Assembly (NCBI GenBank): GCA_964409775.1
Contig: CAYPEI010000022.1
Coordinates: 1-64,000 of the forward strand
Reading direction: 5' to 3'
DNA: 64,000 nt
Source: JAHBXL01 sp964409775
GTDB taxonomy: Bacteria; Planctomycetota; Phycisphaerae; Phycisphaerales; UBA1924
The position numbers were made by a program, and so were the translations under genes. Below the pieces are notes generated by a model. It did no database searches. It worked only from the letters and a program-made list of their open reading frames with translations, and was not told the origin of the DNA. This document shows positions 37,332 through 44,760 of the stretch, piece after piece; within the stretch, counting starts at the first letter, position 1, and each line of letters opens with the position of its first letter.

Positions 37332-38408
37332 GTGCCGCTGATCGTGTGTGGAATCGATGAGGCCGGATACGGCCCGCTGCTCGGCCCGCTGTGCGTGTCG
37401 ATGGCGACGCTGCGCATTGAGGATTGGAACGAGGGGGACAAGGCCCCCGACCTGTGGAAGCTCCTCGGCGGCGCGGTGGCGCGGGCGGGGGCGGTTCCTG
37501 CCGCGGCGGCGGCGAGTGGGGGCGGGGTGAGCACGGCGAAGAAGAAGAGCTCGGCGAAGCGCGCGAGTGTCGGGCGGATCCTGGTCGACGATTCGAAGAA
37601 ACTGAAACTCTCGAACGATGGCAAGCGGCACCCGCTGACGCACCTGGAGCGGGGCGTGCTGTCGTTCCTGCTGTGCAAGGACGGGGTGGATGGGCCTGAT
37701 CTTCCGGCGAATGACGCCGTGTTGCTTCGGGCGCTGGGCGTGCAGATCCCCGGGCAGGAGTGGTATCACCCGGATGCGAGCGTGTGTCCGTGCGCGTGCA
37801 CGGCGGGGGAGGTGCTGATCGGGGCGAATGTGCTGCGCAGCGCGATGGCGGATACGGGCGTGTCGTGCCTGTCGATGAGCTGCCGCGCGATGTGCGAGCG
37901 GGAGTTCAACGAGGTGGTGCAGGCGGCGGGGACGAAGGCCGCGGCGACAGAGGCCGCGCTCGTGTCGCACCTCTGGTACGCATGGGAGCAGTGGGGGGGA
38001 TTGGCGAACGAAGCCGACGCCGCGACATCGCTCCGCGTGGTGTGCGACCGGCAGGGCGGCAGGACGCAGTATGGCGGCATGCTCGCGCGGGCCTTCCCGG
38101 AGGCGGGCATCGCAACACTCGACGAGCGCCCCGAGCGCTGCCGGTACGAGGTCGCCTCGCGCGACCGCCGAATGGTGGTGCAGTTCATGCCCGAGGCCGA
38201 GAGCTTCCACATGCCCGTTGCGCTGGCGTCGATGTCGGCCAAGCTCACACGCGAGACGTTGATGGGGCGGTTCAACCGGTACTGGAACGCGCGGCTGCCG
38301 GAACTGAAGCCCACGGCGGGCTACCGCCAGGACGGATGGCGCTGGCTGACCGATGCCGCGGCGGTGCTGACGAGCGCGGAGCGCGAGGCGATGATCCGGA
38401 AGGCGTGA
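37332..38408 (+). CDS. Divergent RNase HII-like protein
   Basis: A 358-residue protein starting at a GTG (37332); an ATG at 37324 in another frame stops at once. The N-terminus VCGIDEAGYGPLLGPLCVSM matches the RNase HII active-site start (GIDEAGRGPLAGP), and ILVDDSKKLKLS matches the DSK motif. Later LRVVCDRQGGRTQYGGML may supply another acidic residue. The rest differs: an insert rich in Ala, Gly and Lys lies between the two motifs (KKKSSAKRA), and the C-terminal 200 residues are unlike bacterial RNase HII. It may cleave RNA in RNA-DNA hybrids or have drifted to a new use. No standard rnhB is in the window. Confidence 0.7.
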   Translation: MPLIVCGIDEAGYGPLLGPLCVSMATLRIEDWNEGDKAPDLWKLLGGAVARAGAVPAAAAASGGGVSTAKKKSSAKRASVGRILVDDSKKLKLSNDGKRHPLTHLERGVLSFLLCKDGVDGPDLPANDAVLLRALGVQIPGQEWYHPDASVCPCACTAGEVLIGANVLRSAMADTGVSCLSMSCRAMCEREFNEVVQAAGTKAAATEAALVSHLWYAWEQWGGLANEADAATSLRVVCDRQGGRTQYGGMLARAFPEAGIATLDERPERCRYEVASRDRRMVVQFMPEAESFHMPVALASMSAKLTRETLMGRFNRYWNARLPELKPTAGYRQDGWRWLTDAAAVLTSAEREAMIRKA

Positions 38409-38505
38409 GTGGGCGGGCAGATTCACCGCGGATGCGCGGAGGACGCACGAGTGAAAAGGTGGTTGCTGCACGCGGATGGTTGCGGCGATGCTCGGAGGGT
38501 TGCGA

Positions 38506-38712
38506 ATGAAGCTTGCGAGCAACATCGCTTACGCCGTGGCGACCGTTCTCTTGCTAGCTGGGACAATCTGTATCCTCGTGCAGCAGTACTTCACTTCCGG
38601 CGGATCCGGTTCGCGGAGCGTGCCGGTTCGGCGGTGGCGTCGCCGAGAGCAGGTACTGGTGTTGACGGCGGTGGTCCTTGGTGTGGCGGGTTACGTGCTG
38701 AGTCGCCTTTGA
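38506..38712 (+). CDS. Small two-helix membrane protein
   Basis: A 68-residue protein with two predicted membrane helices (NIAYAVATVLLLAGTICILV and VLVLTAVVLGVAGYVL) joined by a basic loop (RSVPVRRWRRRE). ATG 38506 has GGAGGG 6 nt upstream, which supports translation. No family is recognised. It sits between an RNase HII-like gene and a RAYT element, after a short repeat-like stretch (38415-38455). Confidence 0.5.
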   Translation: MKLASNIAYAVATVLLLAGTICILVQQYFTSGGSGSRSVPVRRWRRREQVLVLTAVVLGVAGYVLSRL

Positions 38713-38787
38713 AGCCGGCGTGTGAGATTTGGGCGTGGTGGTAGCCGATAGTCCCTTGGACTTACCCCGCGTCCGGAATCCGGGAAT

Positions 38788-38850
38788 CAGCCCGAAGGGC
38801 TGGCCGTTCGTAGCCGGGGCGTGGAGGAGGCTCTGCGACGACACCCCCGG
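38788..38850 (-). repeat. REP-like end D, left copy
   Basis: Starts with the hairpin CAGCCC-GAA-GGGCTG (38788-38802) and runs through GTTCGTAGCCGGGGCG to ACACCCCCGG. Its reverse complement matches 39437-39500. Confidence 0.8.
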
Positions 38851-38929
38851 ACCGAGACGCCCGCTATCCATGTCTTCATGTCTTTGTTTTTTCACAGCCT
38901 GAAAGGCTGTTCGTCGTTACCTTGGCGAT

Positions 38930-39391
38930 ATGGCGTCCACGCTCACCAGACTCCTCGTCCACATCACGTTTTCCACCAAGAACCGTGTCGCGATCATTCC
39001 AGAGGCTATCGAGCCAGACCTCTACGCCTACATGGGTGGGATCTGTCGGCGCATGGAATCGCCCCTTTTGGCGATGGGCGGCGTTGCGAATCACGTGCAC
39101 ATGCTTGTGAGCCTTGGCAAGACCGTGGCGTTGTCGGAACTGTTGCTCAACGTCAAACGAGATTCATCAAAGTGGATCAAGGAACAGGATGCGGGCGGGG
39201 GTGCGCTTGACGCCTTCGGCTGGCAGGACGGATATTTCGGGTTCTCGATCGGCGAGTCGGGTGTCGATGCGCTGCGAGTGTACATCGCCAACCAGAAGGA
39301 ACACCACAAGACGATCGACTTCAAGGATGAGGTGCGGGCCTTTCTTCGCAAGTATCGAATCGAGTGGGACGAGCGGTACGTGTGGGAGTAG
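38930..39391 (+). CDS. REP-associated tyrosine transposase (IS200-like, Y1/HUH family)
   Basis: A 153-residue single-strand transposase of the Y1_Tnp fold. It starts LTRLLVHITFSTKNRVAI, carries the metal-binding HUH motif in GGVANHVHMLVSLG, continues LSELLLNVKRDSSKWIKEQ and FGWQDGYFGFSIGES, and has the catalytic-Tyr helix in RVYIANQKEHHKTIDF, followed by EVRAFLRKYRIEWDERYVWE. Length and motifs fit RAYT proteins, which act on REP sequences. Two in-frame structural features suggest it is intact. It is flanked by inverted REP-like ends. Confidence 0.92.
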   Translation: MASTLTRLLVHITFSTKNRVAIIPEAIEPDLYAYMGGICRRMESPLLAMGGVANHVHMLVSLGKTVALSELLLNVKRDSSKWIKEQDAGGGALDAFGWQDGYFGFSIGESGVDALRVYIANQKEHHKTIDFKDEVRAFLRKYRIEWDERYVWE

Positions 39392-39436
39392 CGCCGCGAG
39401 CAGCCTTGCAGGCTGCGGCGAAGTCCGACTCGCTTG

Positions 39437-39500
39437 CCGGGGGTGTCGTCGCGGAGCCTCCTCCACACCCCGGCTACGAACGGTCAAGGCCTTCGGCCTG
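39437..39500 (+). repeat. REP-like end D, right copy
   Basis: Runs CCGGGGGTGTCGTCGC, CCTCCTCCAC, CTACGAACGG and ends in the hairpin AGGCC-TTC-GGCCT (39487-39499). It lies 50 bp upstream of the HIT gene start and may carry or disturb its promoter. Confidence 0.8.
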
Positions 39501-39550
39501 GAGCAGCGTGTGGCTGGCTTGCTCCGCCCGGTCGCTTGGTACCCTCTGCC

Positions 39551-40141
39551 ATGCCCACCGACCAACCGAACCCTCCCGCCGACACCCCCGCCATCCAGGC
39601 CCCCTGGCGGCAGGAGTACCTCGAGACCATCGATGAGCAGGAGAAGAGCGGCGGGGCTGGAGCGAGCGCGGCCAAGGCATCAACCGGCAGTTTCATCCGC
39701 GACTACTGGCTCGCGGCCAAGGACGATGCGGCGAACCACATCGTCGTGCGCACGAAGCACGGCATGATCCTGCTGAACAAGTTTCCCTACGCGGGCGGGC
39801 ACCTGCTCGTCGCGCTCGGCGAGGCGCGGCCGACGTTGCTCGACTATGACGCCGATCAGCGCGCTGCGCTCTGGCGGCTGGTCGATGCTGCTTGCGACCT
39901 CGTGCAAGAAGCGCTCGCGCCGCAGGGCGTCAACATCGGTGTGAATCAGGGCCGCGCGGCCGGGGCCGGCGTGCCGGGGCACCTGCACGTCCACCTCGTG
40001 CCGCGGTGGGGCGGTGATGTGAACTTCATGAGCGTGGTGGGGCAGGTGCGCGTGATCCCGGTGTCGCTGGAGAAAATGGCGGAACGGTACCGGGCCGCAT
40101 GGTCGCGCATCGCGACGAAGTGGGAGTCGTTGCTCAAGTAG
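39551..40141 (+). CDS. HIT family hydrolase or phosphorylase
   Basis: A 196-residue protein of the histidine-triad superfamily. The start APWRQEYLETIDEQEK resembles the Ap4A-phosphorylase-like branch, and VVRTKHGMILLNKFPYAGGH is the nucleotide-binding strand pair. VNIGVNQGRAAGAGVPGHLH leads to the triad HLHVHLVPRW. Such enzymes act on nucleoside phosphoramidates or diadenosine polyphosphates; the exact substrate is unknown. The ATG at 39551 is used; the frame stays open into the REP-like sequence upstream, which is not conserved coding. A repeat C element follows the stop. Confidence 0.88.
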   Translation: MPTDQPNPPADTPAIQAPWRQEYLETIDEQEKSGGAGASAAKASTGSFIRDYWLAAKDDAANHIVVRTKHGMILLNKFPYAGGHLLVALGEARPTLLDYDADQRAALWRLVDAACDLVQEALAPQGVNIGVNQGRAAGAGVPGHLHVHLVPRWGGDVNFMSVVGQVRVIPVSLEKMAERYRAAWSRIATKWESLLK

Positions 40142-40149
40142 AAGACGAC

Positions 40150-40287
40150 TCACCGCGGAGGCGCAGAGGGCGCAAAGCGAGAGATGCGAGGACGGGTTCA
40201 GGAATCCGATCTGAGCACGAGTCGCGCGTGATTGCTGACCGCCCACACCAGCCTGTGGCCTCTGCGTTCTCGGCGTCTCATGCGGTG
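40150..40287. repeat. Repeat C element with imperfect terminal inverted repeats
   Basis: The left end TCACCGCGGAGGCGCAGAGG (40150-40169) is mirrored by the right end CTCTGCGTTCTCGGCGTCTC then ATGCGGTGA (40257-40287). The 138-bp unit lies between the convergent HIT and PilZ genes, and resembles the elements at 44629-44756 and 57247-57477. Confidence 0.65.
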
Positions 40288-40295
40288 AGCGGCCA

Positions 40296-40649
40296 TCACG
40301 CCGCGCGGCGCGGGGTGTAGGCGAGGCCAACGCGGAACAGTTCGCCTGCCGGCTCGCACCGCACACAGAGCGCGCCGAGCCAGGGAATGCGCGAACCTTC
40401 GGGGCAGATCGTCACCCGCATTCCCGGTTCCAGCGGCGACCGCGTGAGCACTCCGAGGCCGCCCTCCGAACGATCGACGACTTGCAGGTGTGTCAGGCCG
40501 TAGCGGTCCTTGCCGTTGGTGTACGTCGCGCTGATGCTGCCGGTCGACGGCTCGCGTTCGCTGGCGCGTCGCTCCAGTTTGAGCGTGCCGCGGCCGTTGG
40601 TCTTCTTGGCTACAGACCGGACTTTGACTGGGCTCGAACTCAGGCGCAT
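40296..40649 (-). CDS. PilZ-domain protein
   Basis: A 117-residue protein that is almost entirely a PilZ domain, the common c-di-GMP receptor fold. KLERRASEREPS carries the RxxxR region and VVDRSEGGLGVLTR carries the (D/N)xSxxG region. The strands PGMRVTICPEG, GALCVRCEPAGELFRVGLAY complete the barrel. It probably reports c-di-GMP to a partner protein; no cyclase is adjacent. ATG 40649 is chosen; a GTG lies two codons upstream (40655). Confidence 0.8.
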   Translation of the reverse strand: MRLSSSPVKVRSVAKKTNGRGTLKLERRASEREPSTGSISATYTNGKDRYGLTHLQVVDRSEGGLGVLTRSPLEPGMRVTICPEGSRIPWLGALCVRCEPAGELFRVGLAYTPRRAA

Positions 40650-40808
40650 GGACACACTCCAGGACCGTGCATGGCAGCGGGCACGGGCATGGGTTGAATC
40701 GACGGGGTGGGGCGCGACCTTGAGGACTGTGAGCCCTGGGAGGTTGAAATCGCTTGCGCGAGCGATCCGGCGAGCACCCGATTGCGGTGGGGGTACGCCA
40801 CCGGGCCG

Positions 40809-41591
40809 TCAGTGCACGCGCTGCGGCGGTTTGTGCGGGACGGAGCGGGCCTCGGCCTCGTTCCAGCGATGGGCGCACTCCGGGCAGACGCGGACGGGCA
40901 GCCCGCGGATGTCGTACCCGCAGGATGGGCACTCGCCGGCGGCCAGGGCCTTCTTGCGGCGCAGCGCGGCCCGCTCGGCCGGGGTCATGGAGGCTTTCGA
41001 CAAGCCGCGGCCCATGGAGTCCAAGATGGGCAGCGTCCAGGCGAGGGAACGGATCAGCAGGAGGGTGAGGAGCGCGTTGGTGAAGAAACGGAACACCGCA
41101 CGCCACCGGATGTTCCGCCCCGGGGCGGCCTGGGCGGTGAGTCTCGCGGCCGCGGACTGCCAGAACTTGTCGGGGTGAGCGGCGAGCCAGTCGGTGTACG
41201 CCGCGCGGACAGCGTTGGGGTCGGCCGCGGCGCCGCCGACGGTGCAGTTGATGGCGTCCTCGATGATGGGCGTCGTGGGGTCGAAGGTTGAACCGTGGTC
41301 GCGGAAGTAATAACTCACGTGACCGATGAAACGGTCGCTGTCGCGGACATCGCTGCAATCAACACAGCGGACCGACCCGTTCCGCCAGATGGCACACGCC
41401 TCCGGCGGAATGGGCTGCCCGAGTTTGCCGACCGGCGCGCCGGCGGGCCAGTTACCGGTCCGATCCTCGGTGAGATACAGGCGGTTGTTGGCGACGAGCA
41501 GGGCCAGCACGAGCACCATGGCCCACCAGCGGCCGCTCATGCGCCAGAGGGTGCTGCCAGGTGTTCGCCGCTGTTCCGCCACGTGAGCCAC
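40809..41591 (-). CDS. Membrane protein with C-terminal zinc ribbon
   Basis: A 260-residue protein with an N-terminal helix (WWAMVLVLALLVANN), an extracytoplasmic domain with Cys residues (VRCVDCSD), a second helix (FFTNALLTLLLIRSLAWTL), a Lys/Arg-rich linker (RAALRRKKALAAGE), and the ribbon CPSCGYDIRGLPVRVCPEC. The same ribbon ends the 32308-32964 protein, but the domains between helices do not match obviously. It starts at GTG 41591 with GGAGG 8 nt upstream. Function is unknown; ribbons of this kind may bind zinc and contact partner proteins in the cytoplasm. Confidence 0.68.
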   Translation of the reverse strand: MAHVAEQRRTPGSTLWRMSGRWWAMVLVLALLVANNRLYLTEDRTGNWPAGAPVGKLGQPIPPEACAIWRNGSVRCVDCSDVRDSDRFIGHVSYYFRDHGSTFDPTTPIIEDAINCTVGGAAADPNAVRAAYTDWLAAHPDKFWQSAAARLTAQAAPGRNIRWRAVFRFFTNALLTLLLIRSLAWTLPILDSMGRGLSKASMTPAERAALRRKKALAAGECPSCGYDIRGLPVRVCPECAHRWNEAEARSVPHKPPQRVH

Positions 41592-41663
41592 GAGCGACCT
41601 CCGATTGATCGGCCGGAGAGTCTACCGGCGGCTCGCGCGGCGGCACCAGAACCACCAAAAACG

Positions 41664-41697
41664 AGAACGCCCCCTGGAGGCAAACCGGGGGCGTTCT
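41664..41697 (-). terminator. Rho-independent terminator after the Lys-rich protein gene
   Basis: AGAACGCCCCC (41664-41674) and GGGGGCGTTCT (41687-41697) form a perfect 11-bp stem with a 12-nt loop. On the minus strand it is followed by CGTTTTTGG. It lies 113 bp past the stop at 41811 and 73 bp before the next minus-strand start. Confidence 0.85.
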
Positions 41698-41810
41698 GCA
41701 GGGAAAATGAAGAGAAAGACTCTTGTGAGCGGGGACGGTGGCGATCGCACCCGCTCACAAATCTCGGTACGCCGGACCGGCTGAGACGGTTTCGCTTTTT
41801 CTGGAGTTTT

Positions 41811-42314
41811 TCATACGGACATCGGGCCGTACATGAACTCTTCACGGACGATCTTGCCGTTCCGAACCGCGTAGACACCGATCTCCTCCATGCGGAGCCG
41901 CTTTCCGTCGGCGAGCATTTCGATATCCAGCCGGAACTTCACGGCAAAGCCCGTCGCCCCGACATAGGGACCCTCGGCGCTCGCGCCGTGGATGCGATGC
42001 TGCGAATGCCACTCGGCGTTCTTGCGGGCGACGGACTTGCGACCAACCCACTCCATCGCAACGCCCTCTCCTTCGCACGAGACGATGGCGGGGGACCAGA
42101 ACTTCTGCTCAACCTCGTTGATCTGCCCCTTGTTGAACATCTCCACGAGCGCGGCACCAACCTCCCCGGCCGACGCTCCGCCGCCGGTGCTCACGCTCCG
42201 AATATCCCGCGGCGCAGCGCTCTTCTTCTTTGTCGTTGGCTTTCGTGATGTCTTCTTCGCGGGCTTCCGGGGCGCTTTCTTCGCGGACTTCTTGCTGATC
42301 TTCTTCCTGGCCAT
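41811..42314 (-). CDS. Lys-rich tail fused to an NTF2/SnoaL-like domain
   Basis: A 167-residue protein. Residues 1-38 are a histone-H1-like Lys/Ala/Pro tail (ARKKISKKSAKKAPRKPAKK, SRKPTTKKKS). Residues 50-167 look like a cone-shaped NTF2-like domain: ALVEMFNKGQINEVEQKFWS, VEWVGRKSV-type sequence, FRLDIEMLADGKRLRMEEIG, and VYAVRNGKIVREEFMY. The tail probably binds nucleic acid; the domain may bind a small ligand or dimerise. The pairing is unusual. ATG 42314 has AGGAG 11 nt upstream. A strong terminator follows. Confidence 0.7.
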   Translation of the reverse strand: MARKKISKKSAKKAPRKPAKKTSRKPTTKKKSAAPRDIRSVSTGGGASAGEVGAALVEMFNKGQINEVEQKFWSPAIVSCEGEGVAMEWVGRKSVARKNAEWHSQHRIHGASAEGPYVGATGFAVKFRLDIEMLADGKRLRMEEIGVYAVRNGKIVREEFMYGPMSV

Positions 42315-42477
42315 GACATGGACTCCTGGAGATGCCCGCAACCGTGGTTGCGGCGGCGATGGTGGAAACGACGGGTCTTGACAGGAGTGGTATACCGCGC
42401 CCGCGGGCCGGGCGGTTTCAGCAGAGCATGTTCCTGTGTGTGCGCGTGTTCGCCGGTTGGCGAACCCCGTTCGCAGT

Positions 42478-43695
42478 TTACGCGGCCATGGCCTGGATCA
42501 CCCGCATCAACTGCCACATGTCCGTGTCGCCGGCGTCTTCCAGGCCGAGTTTGCGGCGGATGGAGTCCGCCGTTTCATTCTGCGGCCGGACCGTACAACT
42601 CAGCAGCCGCTCCCCCTTTTCGCCGGAGATGTAGGCGATGACCTCGCCGTTGCTTCCCGGCTCGACTTCGATGGTGTGGCCGCACAGATTCAGCCGCTCT
42701 ACGCCGCCGCGGGACTCCAGGCGGATCGCCCGCTCGATCTGAAGGTCCATCATCTCGGTGAGTTGCATCTGCACCGAGTCGGCGACGGCGTCGATCTCTT
42801 CAACTCGATCACCGATATGCGAGAACATCTCGATGGTGGCCTGGTACTCGTTGCCGGCCGCGGAGATCACCGCCGCAAGGCCGCCCGCCGGCAGTTCGAA
42901 GAGTTTGCCGGCCACGGCGTGGAGCGGTTCGTCGGAACGCGGCAGCCCGTCCGGGCTCAGCCGGAGCGAGCCGGCGTAGTACCCGATCCGCTGCAGTGCG
43001 GCCACCGAATCGGCGGCGTGATGCGTCGGCGGCGGGGCATGGTGCCAGACGATCGGCCGGGCAAGCACCGTGGGGAGTTTCCACCGCCGCGCGAGAGTCG
43101 CGGCGACATCGGTGTGCGTGAACTCGAGCCGGTCGAACTCCGCCGCGAACAGTTTCGCGGGCGAGTCCGCGGCGTCGTGCAGTTTCAGATAGTCTTCGCC
43201 GAGAAGGCGGGCCATCAGCGGGACAGCGCAGTCGAGCATGAGGCCGACCACGAACGCCTCGCCGACGAGCGTCGGGCAACTCACCTTCGCCAGGGCGCTC
43301 GCGAGGCTGGCGCGATACACGGACTGGCCCCAGATGCGCCGGGTCAACTCCTTGACCCCCGACGGTGTTGCGGCGCGGCTGAGGTAGAAGCCCAGGCACA
43401 CGGCCTTGGTGCGCTCGGTGCCGAGGAGAACCAGTGCCCGCTCGAGTTTGGTGACCGGGGCACGCTGCGCATAAAACGCAGAGTTGGCGAGTTTGAGCAG
43501 CCGGCCGGTCAGCGCCCAGTCGGTACGCACGGCGTCGGCCCAGTCCTGCACGCGGGCGCCCGGGTCCTGCGCGAGTTTGAGCACGCGAAGGGCCACCTTG
43601 GGCTGCGTTTCCAGCCCGATCTTGTCGAGCATGCGCGAGATGCGGTCGTGCAGAGTTTCCAGTTCGTTGGCTGAGAGATCGCGCCGCGGTTTCAT
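42478..43695 (-). CDS. HDOD domain protein
   Basis: A 405-residue signalling protein with an HDOD domain in residues 25-230 (LETQPKVALRVLKLAQDPGA, DWALTGRLLKLANSAFYAQR, RALVLLGTERTKAVCLGFYL, LVGEAFVVGLMLDCAVPLMA). The His/Asp pairs of a true HD phosphodiesterase are largely missing, as is usual for HDOD. The C-terminal 150 residues include a coiled helix (IGDRVEEIDAVADSVQMQ) and a short beta region. HDOD proteins act in signalling without known catalysis. ATG 43695 is used; a GTG at 43707 is an alternative. Confidence 0.85.
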   Translation of the reverse strand: MKPRRDLSANELETLHDRISRMLDKIGLETQPKVALRVLKLAQDPGARVQDWADAVRTDWALTGRLLKLANSAFYAQRAPVTKLERALVLLGTERTKAVCLGFYLSRAATPSGVKELTRRIWGQSVYRASLASALAKVSCPTLVGEAFVVGLMLDCAVPLMARLLGEDYLKLHDAADSPAKLFAAEFDRLEFTHTDVAATLARRWKLPTVLARPIVWHHAPPPTHHAADSVAALQRIGYYAGSLRLSPDGLPRSDEPLHAVAGKLFELPAGGLAAVISAAGNEYQATIEMFSHIGDRVEEIDAVADSVQMQLTEMMDLQIERAIRLESRGGVERLNLCGHTIEVEPGSNGEVIAYISGEKGERLLSCTVRPQNETADSIRRKLGLEDAGDTDMWQLMRVIQAMAA

Positions 43696-43864
43696 CCGCT
43701 CACCCACGGGTTAGCCCGTGCGCGCGACCGTCGCGCCCTCGAGTTGTCCGCGGAACTGGTCGCCATCACCAGTCTAAATCGACCGGAACGGCGTCTATCT
43801 TGCCGGGCGGTCTTGCATGCAAGAAGGGCATCACCTGATTACCACGGAGCGCGGTCCAATAACC

Positions 43865-44620
43865 TCAGGGCTGGAGGCGCGTGGCGGTCCATCCGCCCCC
43901 GGCGAGAACATCCGTGAGCCGGCCCGATGCGTCCTTCTCCTGCCGCAACCGGCGCTCCCATCGGGCACGATCATGGAGTCGAACCTTGCTGCCGACCCAC
44001 AGTTCAACGCAGGCGGCAACGAAGCGGAAGCCGCCCCAATGCGGCGGTCGCGGAATCTCGACTCTCGCATCCGGCGCCGGCGGGCGCGCAGGATCGATCC
44101 CGAACCGGCGCAGCGTCGCATCGACCCGGGCGAGCATCGCGGCGCGCGACGCGATCGGCTCGCTCTGGTCGCTTGACCAGGCGCCGATGCGGCTCATCCA
44201 CGAGCGCGTCGTGAAATAGGCGTCGCTCTCGGCGGGGGTGGCGCGGACGACGAGCCCTTCGACGCGGACCTGGAGGTCGAGGGTGTCCCAGTGAAACGCC
44301 GCGGCCGCGCGCGGGTTGGCATCGAGGGCTCGCCCCTTGCGCCCGCGATAGTTGGTGTGAAACGTGAACGCGCCGGCGACGGGGTCGATGTCCTTGCAGA
44401 GGACGATGCGCGTCGCGGGCGTGCCGTCGGCATCGATGGTCGCGAGGCTCAGGGCGTTGGGATTGGGCTGCACGCGCTGGTCGCGGGCGCGGTTGAACCA
44501 TGCAACAAACAGCGGGAACGGGTCGCCCGGAAGAGGCTCGGGCAGGAGTTGATCGACCGACCAGCCGGCGCGCGGATCGGATTGATCAAAGACGGCAGGG
44601 TTGGTGGGATCAACAGTCAT
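43865..44620 (-). CDS. pdxH: Pyridoxamine/pyridoxine 5'-phosphate oxidase
   Basis: An FMN enzyme of 251 residues that makes pyridoxal 5'-phosphate from PNP or PMP. Blocks: LPGDPFPLFVAWFNRARDQR, PNALSLATIDADGTPATRIV, LCKDIDPVAGAFTFHTNYRG, RKGRALDANPRAAAAFHWDT, QVRVEGLVVR, YFTTRSWMSRIGAWSSDQS for the RP-type loop, then RPPHWGGFRFVAACVELWVG. The C-terminus has RLRQEKDASGRL in place of the usual W..RL(A/S)P ending, and a 12-residue extension. ATG 44620 is the first with conserved sequence. It lies downstream of pdxJ on the same strand, with a repeat C element between them. Confidence 0.93.
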   Translation of the reverse strand: MTVDPTNPAVFDQSDPRAGWSVDQLLPEPLPGDPFPLFVAWFNRARDQRVQPNPNALSLATIDADGTPATRIVLCKDIDPVAGAFTFHTNYRGRKGRALDANPRAAAAFHWDTLDLQVRVEGLVVRATPAESDAYFTTRSWMSRIGAWSSDQSEPIASRAAMLARVDATLRRFGIDPARPPAPDARVEIPRPPHWGGFRFVAACVELWVGSKVRLHDRARWERRLRQEKDASGRLTDVLAGGGWTATRLQP

Positions 44621-44628
44621 AAACGAAG

Positions 44629-44756
44629 TTCTCCGCACGTGGCGCAGAGGTCGCGAGAGGATGAAGACGGGTGTTTCCTCAATCGTCCAATCAGGTGCCG
44701 GGACGATGTGACCGAGGCTCCGGCTCGTGTGCGATCTCCGCGTCTCGTGCCGTGAT
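44629..44756. repeat. Repeat C element between pdxJ and pdxH
   Basis: GTTCTCCGCACGTGGCGCAG (from 44638) on the left is mirrored by CTCCGCGTCTCGTGCCGTGA (44735-44754) on the right. The 128-bp unit fills the gap between the two B6 genes. Confidence 0.5.
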
Positions 44757-44760
44757 CATG

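Larger units (their letters stand above)
38788..39500 (+). mobile_element. RAYT element with inverted REP-like ends
   Basis: The transposase gene 38930-39391 is flanked by inverted copies of one 63-bp sequence: 38788-38850 and 39437-39500. They share CTACGAACGG, CCTCCTCCAC and GTGTCGTCGC blocks with three substitutions over about 46 bp. Each ends in a hairpin: CAGCCC-GAA-GGGCTG on the left, AGGCC-TTC-GGCCT on the right, with one compensatory C-G to G-C change. Extra hairpins (CAGCC/GGCTG at about 38895; GCAGCC/GGCTGC at about 39400) lie closer to the gene. This is the arrangement known for REP-associated tyrosine transposases. Confidence 0.75.
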
